Positions 24,534 to 33,439 are shown, counted from the first letter of the stretch. The stretch: 64,000 nucleotides of DNA from Pasteurella sp030783905 (GCA_051122655.1 CP182107.1:1178001-1242000); one strand, 5' to 3'. Made by a program: numbers and translations. The notes: generated by a model not told the origin, from the sequence alone.

Positions 24534-25259
24534 ATGTCGACTCTTTATGCTGAAAATTTAGCAAAAAGCTACAAAAATCGCCAAGTCGTGTCTGATGTCA
24601 GCCTCACTGTCAAATCGAATGAAATCGTGGGCTTACTTGGTCCGAATGGTGCAGGGAAAACAACGACATTTTATATGGTTGTCGGTCTAGTCCAACACGA
24701 TCAAGGTAAAATTCGCATTGATGACGAAGATATTAGTCTGTTACCTATGCATAATCGGGCAAAACGGGGGATCGGTTATTTACCGCAAGAAGCCTCCATC
24801 TTCCGTCGTTTAAGCGTCTATGACAATTTAATGGCCGTATTAGAGATACGTAAAGATTTAACCCCTGAACAACGTCGTGAAAGAGCCGATGAATTGATTA
24901 ATGAATTCAATATTGATCATATTCGTCATAATTTGGGGCAATCGTTATCTGGTGGAGAACGTCGCCGTGTTGAAATTGCACGTGCTTTGGCCGCAAATCC
25001 AAAATTTATTTTATTAGATGAACCTTTCGCAGGTGTTGATCCGATTTCAGTCATCGACATCAAAAAAATCATTATGGACTTACGCGACCGTGGTTTAGGT
25101 GTGTTAATTACCGATCATAATGTGCGAGAAACCTTAGATGTATGTGAGCGAGCTTATATTGTCAGTGCTGGACAAATGATTGCTACTGGCACACCAGAAC
25201 AAATTCTGAACAATGAACAAGTGAAACGTGTTTACTTAGGTGAAGAATTTAAACTCTAG
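24534..25259 (+). CDS. lptB: LPS export ABC transporter ATPase LptB
   Basis: A 241-residue ABC ATPase that powers LPS extraction together with LptF and LptG (not in this window). Walker A GPNGAGKTTT, Q-loop YLPQEASIFRRLSVYDNL, signature LSGGERRRVEIAR, Walker B FILLDEPFAGVDPISV and switch His (TDHNVRET) are intact and of the LptB form. Only 2 bp separate it from ptsN, where many gamma-proteobacteria have rpoN and hpf in between. Confidence 0.98.
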   Translation: MSTLYAENLAKSYKNRQVVSDVSLTVKSNEIVGLLGPNGAGKTTTFYMVVGLVQHDQGKIRIDDEDISLLPMHNRAKRGIGYLPQEASIFRRLSVYDNLMAVLEIRKDLTPEQRRERADELINEFNIDHIRHNLGQSLSGGERRRVEIARALAANPKFILLDEPFAGVDPISVIDIKKIIMDLRDRGLGVLITDHNVRETLDVCERAYIVSAGQMIATGTPEQILNNEQVKRVYLGEEFKL

Positions 25260-25261
25260 CT

Positions 25262-25780
25262 ATGATTAAATTTACAGAATTACTCAAACCTGAAAATATT
25301 CGCCAAGGGCTGATTTGCTCAAGTAAAAAGCGTCTATTTGAAATCATCACGCAAGTGATTGCGGATCAAATACAGCTAGAAAACGCCGAACAACTTTGTT
25401 TTGAATGTTTATTAAGTCGTGAAAAAATAGGCAATTCAGGGTTAGGCAACGGGATTGCGATGCCTAAAGCCCGAATTCCTGAAGGTAATCAACCTTTGGC
25501 GGTATTTATTCATTTGGACTCACCAGTAGACTATGAATCAGCTGATCACCGTGACGTGGATTTGATTCTCGCTATTTTGGTGCCCGAAAAATTATGCGAA
25601 AGCTACATCAGCGAACTGCCTAAAATTGCTGAGAAGTTTTCCGATAAAACCTTATGTAAACAATTACGCAATGCACAAAATGCGGATGAAATTTGGCAAA
25701 TTTTTAAATACGCTGATCAGTTAAGTATGCAAGACGCGATCGAACAAGATTCAGAAGAAGCAACCAACGAAACAGCCTAA
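25262..25780 (+). CDS. ptsN: PtsN-like (EIIA-Ntr) protein lacking the phosphorylatable histidine
   Basis: A 172-residue PTS EIIA type-2 domain protein, homologous to E. coli PtsN along its length (REKIGNSGLGNGIAMPKARI and VDLILAILVPE). The histidine that accepts phosphate from NPr in E. coli (GIAIPHGK) is replaced by lysine here (GIAMPKAR, Lys69). The frame is intact and the codon is AAA, so this is not a sequencing frameshift. The protein cannot take part in normal phosphotransfer through that residue and may act as a constitutively unphosphorylated regulator. It lies between lptB and rapZ, and npr, hpf and rpoN are missing from the locus. Confidence 0.9.
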   Translation: MIKFTELLKPENIRQGLICSSKKRLFEIITQVIADQIQLENAEQLCFECLLSREKIGNSGLGNGIAMPKARIPEGNQPLAVFIHLDSPVDYESADHRDVDLILAILVPEKLCESYISELPKIAEKFSDKTLCKQLRNAQNADEIWQIFKYADQLSMQDAIEQDSEEATNETA

Positions 25781-25811
25781 TCTGTTTCATCCTACGAGTG
25801 AGAAGAAGCTT

Positions 25812-26666
25812 ATGGAAATTATCATTATTAGTGGGCGTTCTGGCGCGGGCAAATCTGTCGCCCTTCGTGCATTAGAAGATATTGGCTACTATTGCGTTGA
25901 TAACTTACCGCTAGATTTACTCCCCCAATTGGCAGACATTTTATCTGCCAATTATAAATCGGTGGCGATCAGTCTTGATATTCGTAATCTTCCCCCTTCT
26001 CCACAAAACCTTGATCCGCTTCTCAGTACGCTCATGCAACAGCACCAGCTAAAAATTATTTTCTTAGATTCTGATCGTAGCACGTTAATCCGCCGTTATA
26101 GCGACTCTAGACGGTTACACCCTCTCTCCGCACAAGATCTTTCACTCGAGGCGGCAATTGATGCAGAAAAAAAATATTTAGAGCCGCTGACACAACATGC
26201 CGATTTAATTATTGATACCACACGTCTTTCCACCCATGAATTGGCTGAACGATTACGTGACTTTTTATGTGAAAGATCAGATAAAGCATTGAAAATCATT
26301 TTCCAATCTTTCGGCTTTAAATATGGTTTACCCTTGGACGCGGACTATGTTTTCGATGTACGTTTCCTACCGAATCCTCATTGGATCCCCGAATTACGCC
26401 CGTTGACTGGCTTAGATGTGCCCGTTGCAGAATTCTTAAATAAACAAAATGAAGTCAATCACTTTATTTATTTAACACGCAATTATATTGAAACCTGGTT
26501 ACCGATGTTAGAGCAAAATAACCGTAGTTATCTCACCATTGCGATTGGTTGCACTGGTGGAAAACACCGGTCGGTCTATATCACCGAACAATTGGGCGAA
26601 TACTTCAAAGCCAAAGGGAAAAATGTGCAAATTCAACATAAGTCCTTAGCAAAACATAAAAAGTAA
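25812..26666 (+). CDS. rapZ: RapZ family RNA-binding / nucleotide-binding protein
   Basis: A 284-residue RapZ (YhbJ). In E. coli it binds the small RNA GlmZ, brings it to RNase E and so controls glucosamine-6-phosphate synthase, linking to envelope precursor supply. Walker A is GRSGAGKSVALRAL at residues 7-20, followed by YYCVDNLP; the C-terminal RNA-binding domain includes GCTGGKHRSVYI. A basic tail (HKSLAKHKK) ends it. It follows ptsN by 31 bp and runs toward xseA, with 22 bp between. The npr gene that usually follows rapZ is not present. Confidence 0.95.
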   Translation: MEIIIISGRSGAGKSVALRALEDIGYYCVDNLPLDLLPQLADILSANYKSVAISLDIRNLPPSPQNLDPLLSTLMQQHQLKIIFLDSDRSTLIRRYSDSRRLHPLSAQDLSLEAAIDAEKKYLEPLTQHADLIIDTTRLSTHELAERLRDFLCERSDKALKIIFQSFGFKYGLPLDADYVFDVRFLPNPHWIPELRPLTGLDVPVAEFLNKQNEVNHFIYLTRNYIETWLPMLEQNNRSYLTIAIGCTGGKHRSVYITEQLGEYFKAKGKNVQIQHKSLAKHKK

Positions 26667-26688
26667 GTGCACAAGAAGCAAACGACCG

Positions 26689-28023
26689 TTAAAACGCTTT
26701 CAACTCAGTCACTTGGCTCACAATCTCACCTTCCGCCAAGCGAGTAATTAAACGCTCGCCCACACTGACTTGCTTGAGCTGTGTAATCGCCACGCCTTGC
26801 GCATTTTGCGCAATAGAATACCCCCTAGCCAACACGCTCAACGGACTCAAGTTATCTAATTGACTACACAACGCCGCCAGTTGATGTTGTTTAAATGTCA
26901 CACACTGTTTTAACGCGCTATTTAACCGAATCTCAAGTTGTGCGAAGTCTTGCTGTTGTTTTTGTAGTCGCAACGGTAAGGGATTCTTTTCCACTCTGCG
27001 ACTGAGCCCACTGAGTTGCGTCTGTTTATGCTGTAATACACGCTGCATTGACCAATGTAAACGCTGTGTAAGCTGCTGTATCAGCTGTTTCTGAATAGCG
27101 AGTTGCTTTTGTGGATGTTGATTATGTAAACGTAAGTTTAAACGCTGTAAGCTTTCATATTTATACTTAAACACGCGATCTAATGCCATATCTAAGCGTT
27201 GCCGTTGATACAAAAGCTGTTGTAATAATGCTTGCTGATCTCGGCTGACTAATTCTGCCGCAGCGGACGGTGTCGGCGCGCGCACATCTGCAACAAAATC
27301 CGCAATAGTCACATCGGTTTCATGCCCTACCGCACTGATAATCGGGAGCTGAGAATGGAAAATGGCTCTCGCCACCTTCTCTTCATTAAAACACCATAAA
27401 TCTTCTAGCGAGCCACCACCTCGCCCGACAATAAGCACATCCACTTCTTGCCGGCTATTTGCAAGTTCGATCATTTGCACAATTTCAGCACTTGCCTCTT
27501 TACCTTGCACCGCAGTGGGGTAAATCACCACCTTTAAGCTCGGATCACGGCGGCGTAAAATCTGCAAAATATCCTGCAATGCTGCCCCTGTTTGTGAAGT
27601 CACAATCCCGACGGTTTGACAAAAGTGCGGCAGACTTTTTTTCAGATGTTGTGCAAAGAGTCCCTCAGCAGCCAGTTTCATCTTCAATGCATCAAATTGT
27701 TGTTGCAACAAGCCTTCACCCGCTGGATGCATGCTTTCGATGATCAGTTGATAATCCCCTCGCGGTTCATACAAACTGACACTGGCACGCACTAATACTT
27801 GCGTGCCATTTTGCGGACGAAAACTCACCCGCATATTTTTCATGCGAAACATGGCACAACGCACCTGTGCATTTTCATCTTTTAAGGTTAAATACCAATG
27901 CCCCGAAACAGGTTGAGTAAAATTAGAAATCTCGCCCGTCAACCATACCTGCCCGAGCTGATTTTCTAGCATAAGCCGCACAGTTTGATTTAATTGCGAT
28001 ACAGAATAAATAGGATCAGACAT
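26689..28023 (-). CDS. xseA: Exodeoxyribonuclease VII large subunit
   Basis: A 444-residue XseA, the large subunit of the single-strand-specific exonuclease VII. The N-terminal OB domain (WLTGEISNFTQPVSGHWYLTLKD) is followed by the catalytic region (VGIVTSQTGAALQDIL, IVGRGGGSLEDLWCFNEE, GHETDVTIADFVADVRAPTPSAAAE) and a long coiled-coil tail (about residues 255-400) rich in Gln, Leu and Arg. The ATG at 28023 is preceded by AGGTGA at good spacing and is preferred over one at 28041. The small subunit xseB is not adjacent. Confidence 0.95.
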   Translation of the reverse strand: MSDPIYSVSQLNQTVRLMLENQLGQVWLTGEISNFTQPVSGHWYLTLKDENAQVRCAMFRMKNMRVSFRPQNGTQVLVRASVSLYEPRGDYQLIIESMHPAGEGLLQQQFDALKMKLAAEGLFAQHLKKSLPHFCQTVGIVTSQTGAALQDILQILRRRDPSLKVVIYPTAVQGKEASAEIVQMIELANSRQEVDVLIVGRGGGSLEDLWCFNEEKVARAIFHSQLPIISAVGHETDVTIADFVADVRAPTPSAAAELVSRDQQALLQQLLYQRQRLDMALDRVFKYKYESLQRLNLRLHNQHPQKQLAIQKQLIQQLTQRLHWSMQRVLQHKQTQLSGLSRRVEKNPLPLRLQKQQQDFAQLEIRLNSALKQCVTFKQHQLAALCSQLDNLSPLSVLARGYSIAQNAQGVAITQLKQVSVGERLITRLAEGEIVSQVTELKAF

Positions 28024-28100
28024 GGTTATCACCTTTGGCATTACGAATTATGGGTAAACTTATCCAAAGCGGATAAATCACCTTAAATGAGATAGGAGCA

Positions 28101-29294
28101 TTATTCCACCAATACCCAGCCGTCATCGAGCCAGTTACATAAAGAATCAAGTAATAAATCCAAAGCCGTATCAGGATCCTGCTCTTTGCGACATAGGTTG
28201 CTCAAATACGCTAAATCGAGTTGTTCACCATCGGCAAGCGCTTTTAATACTTGGGCTTCAATCGTATTTAATTCATCCAACCATTCACCGTTAGCATAGA
28301 TCCGCAATGGATGTTCAAGATACAGCAATTTACAGTTATTATCTTGCATGATCACACCATTTTTTTCCAAAATAGACCGCACTTCGTCTAAATCACAATA
28401 GGCTTCTGTGTCGAGTAAATCATAGCGTCTGGTACTCACCGTCGTCGCAACAGCATGTTGGAATAAACGATCAAATTGCGCAGACTGCGCTAATTTGGTC
28501 AAAAATTGTTGTTTCATGTTTTCCACCATTGCGAGATCTAACTGACCTGTTGCTTGTGGTGAGGGACTTAAACGTAACGGAATATTGAATTCGGTTAAAT
28601 CTATATCTGGCAACGCTTGGCATATGCCCTTGTTTACATTATCGAATAAATCAGCAACATTCGGATAACGCAAGCCAAAGGAGAAGGTTAAACAGTCATC
28701 TTGTGCCACACCGTAATGAGACAAACGGGAAGGCACGTACAAAATATCGCCCGGTGCCATCACTTCATCGAAAATCAGTTCACCCATCTCATCAAAAATA
28801 CGAATAGGCTGATTAGCTTTAAATTCGGTACTCGGATCACACCATTTGCCTAATTGCCAACGGCGATGGCCATAACCTTGTACTAAAAACACATCGTATT
28901 CATCATAATGTCTGCCCACAGAGCCCCCCGCGGGGGCATAAGACACCATAATGTCATCACGCTGCCATTGTGGAATAAAACCAAAGGCATGCCATAATTG
29001 TCCTAATTCTGGTGACCATTGCTCTAAATTTTGTACTAAGACAGACCATTGTGCAGGCAAGTTTTTAAACGCGTTTGCGGTAAATGGACTACAGCTTAAT
29101 TGCCAATTGTCTTCGGCAAATTGCTTAATTAATCGAGCGGTCACCTCTTCTTGTTGGGCGAGTTGAATAATATCAGCAGGTTCAAACATGCCGACAATCT
29201 CAGGTAATCCATTGCGGATTAGCAACGGTTTTTTTTGCCAATAATCACGTAAAAAGATTTCTGGCGTAATGTGTTCAGGTAAACAAAATGTCAT
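28101..29294 (-). CDS. roxA: Ribosomal protein uL16 arginine hydroxylase RoxA (JmjC/cupin)
   Basis: A 397-residue 2-oxoglutarate/Fe(II) oxygenase of the YcfD/RoxA type, which in E. coli hydroxylates an arginine of ribosomal protein L16. The iron-binding facial triad is visible: His and Asp in GRHYDEYDVF and the distal His in SRLSHYGVAQD, with PGDILYVP between. A C-terminal dimer/winged-helix part follows. The second ATG (29294) has GGAT at proper spacing and is chosen; a start at 29306 would add four residues. It is somewhat longer than the E. coli protein (373). It probably follows rnfH in one transcript. Confidence 0.88.
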   Translation of the reverse strand: MTFCLPEHITPEIFLRDYWQKKPLLIRNGLPEIVGMFEPADIIQLAQQEEVTARLIKQFAEDNWQLSCSPFTANAFKNLPAQWSVLVQNLEQWSPELGQLWHAFGFIPQWQRDDIMVSYAPAGGSVGRHYDEYDVFLVQGYGHRRWQLGKWCDPSTEFKANQPIRIFDEMGELIFDEVMAPGDILYVPSRLSHYGVAQDDCLTFSFGLRYPNVADLFDNVNKGICQALPDIDLTEFNIPLRLSPSPQATGQLDLAMVENMKQQFLTKLAQSAQFDRLFQHAVATTVSTRRYDLLDTEAYCDLDEVRSILEKNGVIMQDNNCKLLYLEHPLRIYANGEWLDELNTIEAQVLKALADGEQLDLAYLSNLCRKEQDPDTALDLLLDSLCNWLDDGWVLVE

Positions 29295-29351
29295 GCTGTT
29301 ATCCATTTCTGTGCGTTGTCGCTTTCGTCATAAAAAAGTAAAACGACACAC

Positions 29352-29651
29352 TTATTTTTTCTTGGCTTGCGCCGCTTGCTGTTCCGCACGTTTGCGACGA
29401 ATTTCTTTTGGATCCGCTAATAACGGACGATAAATTTCGATCCGATCCCCGTCTTTGAGTTGATCGGTTAACTTCGCGGGACGACTAAAAATACCCACTT
29501 TGTTTTCACGCAAATCAATTTCAGTGAATTGTTGCAAAATCCCTGATTGCAAAATGGCCGTTTGAATCATCGTGCCTTCTTCCACCGTTAATTGCTTTAA
29601 ATAGTAACGTTCAGGATAGGCATACGCGATTTCAACCTTAATTTGTGCCAT
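29352..29651 (-). CDS. rnfH: RnfH-family ubiquitin-like protein (RatB)
   Basis: A 99-residue RnfH/UPF0125 protein with a beta-grasp fold (VEIAYAYPERYYLKQLTVEEGTMIQTAI, then EIDLRENKVGIFSR and DGDRIEIYRPL). Its role is uncertain; the E. coli homologue has been called RatB for its position beside ratA. A basic, coiled tail ends it (DPKEIRRKRAEQQAAQAKKK). The start at 29651 (AGAGG at good spacing) overlaps the end of ratA by 14 bp. Confidence 0.9.
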   Translation of the reverse strand: MAQIKVEIAYAYPERYYLKQLTVEEGTMIQTAILQSGILQQFTEIDLRENKVGIFSRPAKLTDQLKDGDRIEIYRPLLADPKEIRRKRAEQQAAQAKKK

Positions 29652-30078
29652 GATAGACCTCTTTTGCACGTTGTTTGAACGCTTCGATCATTTTACTGGT
29701 TAAATGGCTGAAAATTTTGCCAAATGCCATAGCAATCAATGGGTTAGAAAATTCGAAGGCGAGTTTCAGTGCAATTTTACAACAATGTTCATCTAACGCT
29801 TCAAACTGCCACTCTCCTTCTAAAAAGCGGAAAGGTCCCTCCACCAATTGCATTTTAATCGAACGGTTCTCAACCATTTGATTTCGGGTGGTAAATTGCT
29901 GGCTAATGCCAGCTTTTGAAATGACCAGTTCTGCAGTGAGCTCACTGCCATCTCGGGTCAGTGTACGTCCATTCACACAACCGGGGACAAATTCAGGATA
30001 ACGTTCATAATCATTCACTAATTGATACATTTGTGCGGCACTGTAAGGCACTAACGCACTTTGATTAATTGTTGGCAT
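29638..30078 (-). CDS. ratA: START/COQ10-type protein RatA
   Basis: A 146-residue polyketide cyclase/START-fold protein homologous to RatA/YfjG and to the mitochondrial coenzyme Q-binding protein COQ10. Typical blocks are ALVPYSAAQMYQLVNDYERYPEFVPGC at the start and EFSNPLIAMAFGKIFSHLTSKMIEAF at the end. In E. coli RatA has been described as a toxin that blocks 70S assembly, but a role in quinone handling is equally suggested by the family, and no toxin-antitoxin pair is obvious here. It precedes rnfH with overlap. A perfect TATAAT on the minus strand lies at 30113-30118, without a good -35. Confidence 0.9.
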   Translation of the reverse strand: MPTINQSALVPYSAAQMYQLVNDYERYPEFVPGCVNGRTLTRDGSELTAELVISKAGISQQFTTRNQMVENRSIKMQLVEGPFRFLEGEWQFEALDEHCCKIALKLAFEFSNPLIAMAFGKIFSHLTSKMIEAFKQRAKEVYHGTN

Positions 30079-30172
30079 GAGGTTCTAATCTTGATTGAAA
30101 AAAATTCTGCTTATTATAGCGGAAAAGTGCGGTCAAAATAAGGCAAGAATGGAGAAAAACTGCGTTTCAAAA

Positions 30173-30201
30173 TTGAGAGTTGCCGCATTTTCCGCTACAA
30201 T
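30173..30201 (+). promoter_or_regulatory. Sigma-70-type promoter of pth
   Basis: TTGAGA, 17 bp, TACAAT, ending 32 bp before the pth ATG. Confidence 0.65.
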
Positions 30202-30233
30202 ACCGCCCTATTTTGACGGTTGGAAGAGAATGA

Positions 30234-30818
30234 ATGTCTGAAATAAAGTTAATTGTCGGTTTGGGGAATCCTGGTGATAAATATGCAGATACCCGCCACA
30301 ATGCAGGAGAATGGTTGATTGATCGTTTAGCCCGCCAATTTAATTTTACTTTGACACCTGAAAACAAATTTTCAGGTAAAACGGCACGCACGGTCATCAA
30401 CGGCAAAGAAATGCGTTTTTTAGTGCCTACCACGTTTATGAATTTGAGTGGTAAAGCCATCAGTAGCTTAGCCAATTTCTATCGCATTAAACCAGAAGAA
30501 ATTTTAGTCATTCATGATGAATTAGATTTACCGCCAGGTGTCGCGAAAATTAAGCAAGGTGGCGGTCATGGCGGGCATAATGGTTTGCGTGATACCATCA
30601 CACAGTTAGGTAATAATAAAAACTTCTATCGCTTAAGAGTCGGCATTGGCCACCCAGGTGATAAAAATTTAGTGTCCGCTTATGTGTTAAACAAACCCTC
30701 ACCTACCGATTGGCAATTAATTGACAAAGCCTTAGATGAAGCAACAAGTTGTGTTGCCATTTTGATTAAAGATGGCATCACCAAAGCCACCAACCGTTTA
30801 AATGCGTTTAAAGCATAA
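30234..30818 (+). CDS. pth: Peptidyl-tRNA hydrolase
   Basis: A 194-residue Pth that frees tRNA from peptidyl-tRNA dropped by ribosomes, an essential recycling step. The signature GLGNPGDKYADTRHNAG contains the catalytic His22; the FLVPTTFMNLSG and HDELDLPPG blocks and GGGHGGHNGL, which hold the tRNA-contact residues, are all present. It has its own promoter and is followed by ychF after 30 bp, the usual pairing in gamma-proteobacteria. Confidence 0.97.
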   Translation: MSEIKLIVGLGNPGDKYADTRHNAGEWLIDRLARQFNFTLTPENKFSGKTARTVINGKEMRFLVPTTFMNLSGKAISSLANFYRIKPEEILVIHDELDLPPGVAKIKQGGGHGGHNGLRDTITQLGNNKNFYRLRVGIGHPGDKNLVSAYVLNKPSPTDWQLIDKALDEATSCVAILIKDGITKATNRLNAFKA

Positions 30819-30848
30819 AGAAGATTATTTTTTAAGTAAGGAAAAACT

Positions 30849-31940
30849 ATGGGATTTAAATGTGGCATCGTGGGTTTACCAAACGTAGGGAAATCCACCC
30901 TATTTAATGCATTAACCAAAGCGGGCATCGAAGCAGCAAACTACCCGTTTTGTACTATCGAACCGAATACGGGGGTTGTGCCTATGCCCGATCCACGTTT
31001 GGACGCCTTAGCCGACATTGTGAAACCGGAACGCGTATTACCGACCACAATGGAGTTTGTGGATATCGCAGGTTTAGTGGCCGGGGCAAGCAAAGGTGAA
31101 GGGTTAGGCAATAAATTCTTAGCCAACATTCGTGAAACCGATGCGATCGGTCATGTCGTACGTTGTTTTGAAAATGATGATATCGTACACGTAGCCGGCC
31201 AAATCAACCCAGCTGAAGATATCGATACGATCAATACAGAGCTTGCCTTAGCAGACTTAGACAGCTGTGAACGTGCCATTCAGCGCTTACAAAAGCGTGC
31301 CAAAGGCGGGGATAAAGAGGCAAAATTTGAACTGTCGATTATGGAAAAAATCCTACCTGTGCTAGAAAATGCGGGTATGATTCGTTCGGTCAACTTAGAC
31401 AAAGAGGAATTACAAGCGATCAAAGGCTATAACTTCTTAACCTTAAAACCGACCATGTATATTGCCAACGTCAATGAGGACGGCTTTGAAAATAATCCCT
31501 ACCTAGATAAAGTGCGTGAGATTGCAGAAAAAGAAGGTGCCGTCGTCGTACCGGTGTGTGCGGCGATTGAATCCGAAATTGCGGAACTTGACGATGACGA
31601 AAAAGTGGAGTTTTTACAAGATTTGGGCATTGAAGAACCGGGCTTAAACCGTGTCATTCGTGCCGGTTATAAACTGTTGAATTTACAAACTTACTTTACG
31701 GCTGGGGTTAAGGAAGTGCGTGCTTGGACCATTCCCATTGGTGCCACAGCACCCAAATCAGCGGCAGTCATTCATACCGATTTTGAAAAAGGCTTTATCC
31801 GTGCCGAAGTGGTCGCTTACGATGATTTCATCCAATATAAAGGCGAAGCGGGGGCAAAAGAAGCTGGCAAATGGCGTTTAGAAGGGAAAGACTACATTGT
31901 ACAAGATGGCGATGTAATGCACTTCCGCTTTAACGTCTAA
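30849..31940 (+). CDS. ychF: Redox-responsive ATPase YchF (OLA1 family)
   Basis: A 363-residue Obg-like P-loop NTPase that prefers ATP and associates with ribosomes. G1 GLPNVGKST is at residues 8-16; G3 with DIAGLVAGASKGEGLGNKF follows; G4 is the altered ANVNE found in YchF in place of the GTP-specific NKxD, which explains ATP use. The C-terminal TGS domain starts near residue 278 (LQTYFTAGVKEVRAWT). It ends at a terminator built from two inverted uptake sequences. Confidence 0.97.
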   Translation: MGFKCGIVGLPNVGKSTLFNALTKAGIEAANYPFCTIEPNTGVVPMPDPRLDALADIVKPERVLPTTMEFVDIAGLVAGASKGEGLGNKFLANIRETDAIGHVVRCFENDDIVHVAGQINPAEDIDTINTELALADLDSCERAIQRLQKRAKGGDKEAKFELSIMEKILPVLENAGMIRSVNLDKEELQAIKGYNFLTLKPTMYIANVNEDGFENNPYLDKVREIAEKEGAVVVPVCAAIESEIAELDDDEKVEFLQDLGIEEPGLNRVIRAGYKLLNLQTYFTAGVKEVRAWTIPIGATAPKSAAVIHTDFEKGFIRAEVVAYDDFIQYKGEAGAKEAGKWRLEGKDYIVQDGDVMHFRFNV

Positions 31941-31948
31941 AATTTTAT

Positions 31949-31992
31949 AAAAAAGCACCGCACTTATTTCCACAAAAGTGCGGTGCTTTTTT
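31949..31992 (+). terminator. Terminator made of an inverted pair of uptake sequences
   Basis: Two uptake sequences face each other (31957-31965 and 31976-31984) and extend into a perfect 17-bp stem (AAAAAAGCACCGCACTT with its complement) around a 10-nt loop, ending in six Ts. The stem is flanked by A and T runs, so it can stop transcripts in both directions. Confidence 0.9.
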
Positions 31993-32026
31993 GTTTAGTT
32001 TCATAATAAAAATAAGAGAAGACAAT

Positions 32027-33439
32027 ATGTCGAATAAAAAAATTGGTTTATTATCCCTGACCGCACTAGTGTTAAGTTCCATGATTGGGTCAGGGATTTT
32101 TAGTTTGCCACAAAATATGGCCGAAGTCGCGGGCGCACAAGCGTTAATGATTGGCTGGCTGATTACCGGCATTGGGATCATCTTTTTAGGCCTTTCCTTT
32201 TTCTTTATTTCCCGTTTACGACCAGACTTAGACGGCGGTATCTACACCTACGCCCGTGAAGGCTTTGGCGATTTAGTAGGATTTCTTTCCGCTTGGGGCT
32301 ATTGGTTATGTGCGACCATTGGCAGTGTCGGCTATTTAGTGGTGGCATTTGAAGGGCTCGGCCTATTTACTGATAGCACGAATACCGTGATCTTCGGACA
32401 AGGAAATACTCTTCTTGCGTTCTTAGGATCATCCATTGTGGTTTGGTTAGTGCATTGGTTAATTACGCGTGGGGTGAAAGAAGCCGCATTTTTAAATCTA
32501 TTAGCTACCTTTGTAAAAGCCTTTCCCTTAGTGCTGTTTATTGTGTTGGCCGCGTATTTTTTCTCACCTGACACCTTTTATCACGATATTCAAGCAACAA
32601 ACTTAAACCCGTCGATGACCGATCAAGTGAAAAATACCATGTTAATCACACTCTGGGTATTTGTTGGTGTAGAAGGAGCCGCCGTGTTGTCTGCTCATGC
32701 TAAAAAACGTAGCGATGTCGGTTTAGCCACCGTATTGGGCATTGTGATTGCGTTAGTGCTTTATGTGGCCATCACGGTCTTATCTTTAGGCATTTTACCG
32801 CGCGAGGTCATCGCAGCAATGCCGAATCCATCGATGGCAGGCTTATTAGAACAGATGATTGGCAGTAGCGGTAAGCTTATCATCACGGCTTGCTTAATTG
32901 TGTCAGTACTCGCCTCTTATATTAGCTGGACCATGTATTCTGCAGAAGTCCCTTACCGCGGTGCAAAAAACGGTGCATTTCCCAAAATCTTAAACAAGCT
33001 CAATGAAAATGACACCCCGATTCATTCGCTGTGGTTCACCAACCTAGTGGTGCAATTTTGTTTAGTGTTAGTGTTCATGACGGGTAAAAGTTATAACGCA
33101 CTGTTATTAATTTCCACCTCAATGATCTTAGTGCCCTATTTCCTGATTGGCGCCTACTTATTGAAATTGTCTATCCAGCAAAACAGCCCTTGGTATATCA
33201 AGCTTACTGGCTTGCTTGCCTCAACTTACGGGTTGTGGATTTTATATGCGGCCGGGTTAGATCATTTGCTGTTATCGATCTTGCTTTATGTGCCAGGCGT
33301 CGGTATTTATTTTTATTCACGCCACCAGCATCAAGGCAAGCTACGCTTTAGCCAAAAAGAAAAAATGCTCTTGTTATTTATTGCTATCGCGTTTATGTTG
33401 GCGATTTATAACAGCATCATGCAGGTAAACTGGCATTAA
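32027..33439 (+). CDS. APC-family amino-acid antiporter (arginine/ornithine or basic amino acid type)
   Basis: A 470-residue, about 12-segment inner-membrane protein of the APC superfamily. Helix 1 carries SSMIGSGIFSLPQNM, the substrate-binding kink GSG of this family, and the LWVFVGVEGAAVLSAHAKKRSDVG block is characteristic of the basic amino acid/polyamine antiporter branch (ArcD/YdgI). The exact substrate pair cannot be read; arginine/ornithine or lysine exchange is most likely from family likeness. The start at 32027 is preceded by AAGAGAAG; an upstream open frame from 31991 lies in the terminator. No arginine deiminase genes are next to it, so it is probably a single-gene unit. Confidence 0.85.
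   Translation: MSNKKIGLLSLTALVLSSMIGSGIFSLPQNMAEVAGAQALMIGWLITGIGIIFLGLSFFFISRLRPDLDGGIYTYAREGFGDLVGFLSAWGYWLCATIGSVGYLVVAFEGLGLFTDSTNTVIFGQGNTLLAFLGSSIVVWLVHWLITRGVKEAAFLNLLATFVKAFPLVLFIVLAAYFFSPDTFYHDIQATNLNPSMTDQVKNTMLITLWVFVGVEGAAVLSAHAKKRSDVGLATVLGIVIALVLYVAITVLSLGILPREVIAAMPNPSMAGLLEQMIGSSGKLIITACLIVSVLASYISWTMYSAEVPYRGAKNGAFPKILNKLNENDTPIHSLWFTNLVVQFCLVLVFMTGKSYNALLLISTSMILVPYFLIGAYLLKLSIQQNSPWYIKLTGLLASTYGLWILYAAGLDHLLLSILLYVPGVGIYFYSRHQHQGKLRFSQKEKMLLLFIAIAFMLAIYNSIMQVNWH

Noticed and set aside
29638..30078. ratA with rnfH as a toxin-antitoxin pair
   Set aside because: The proteins are of widespread housekeeping families, not a size-matched toxin and antitoxin, and the antitoxin role of RnfH is unsupported.
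31991..32026. Upstream extension of the APC antiporter
   Set aside because: It lies on the T-run of the ychF terminator; the ATG at 32027 has a ribosome site and a normal membrane-protein start.
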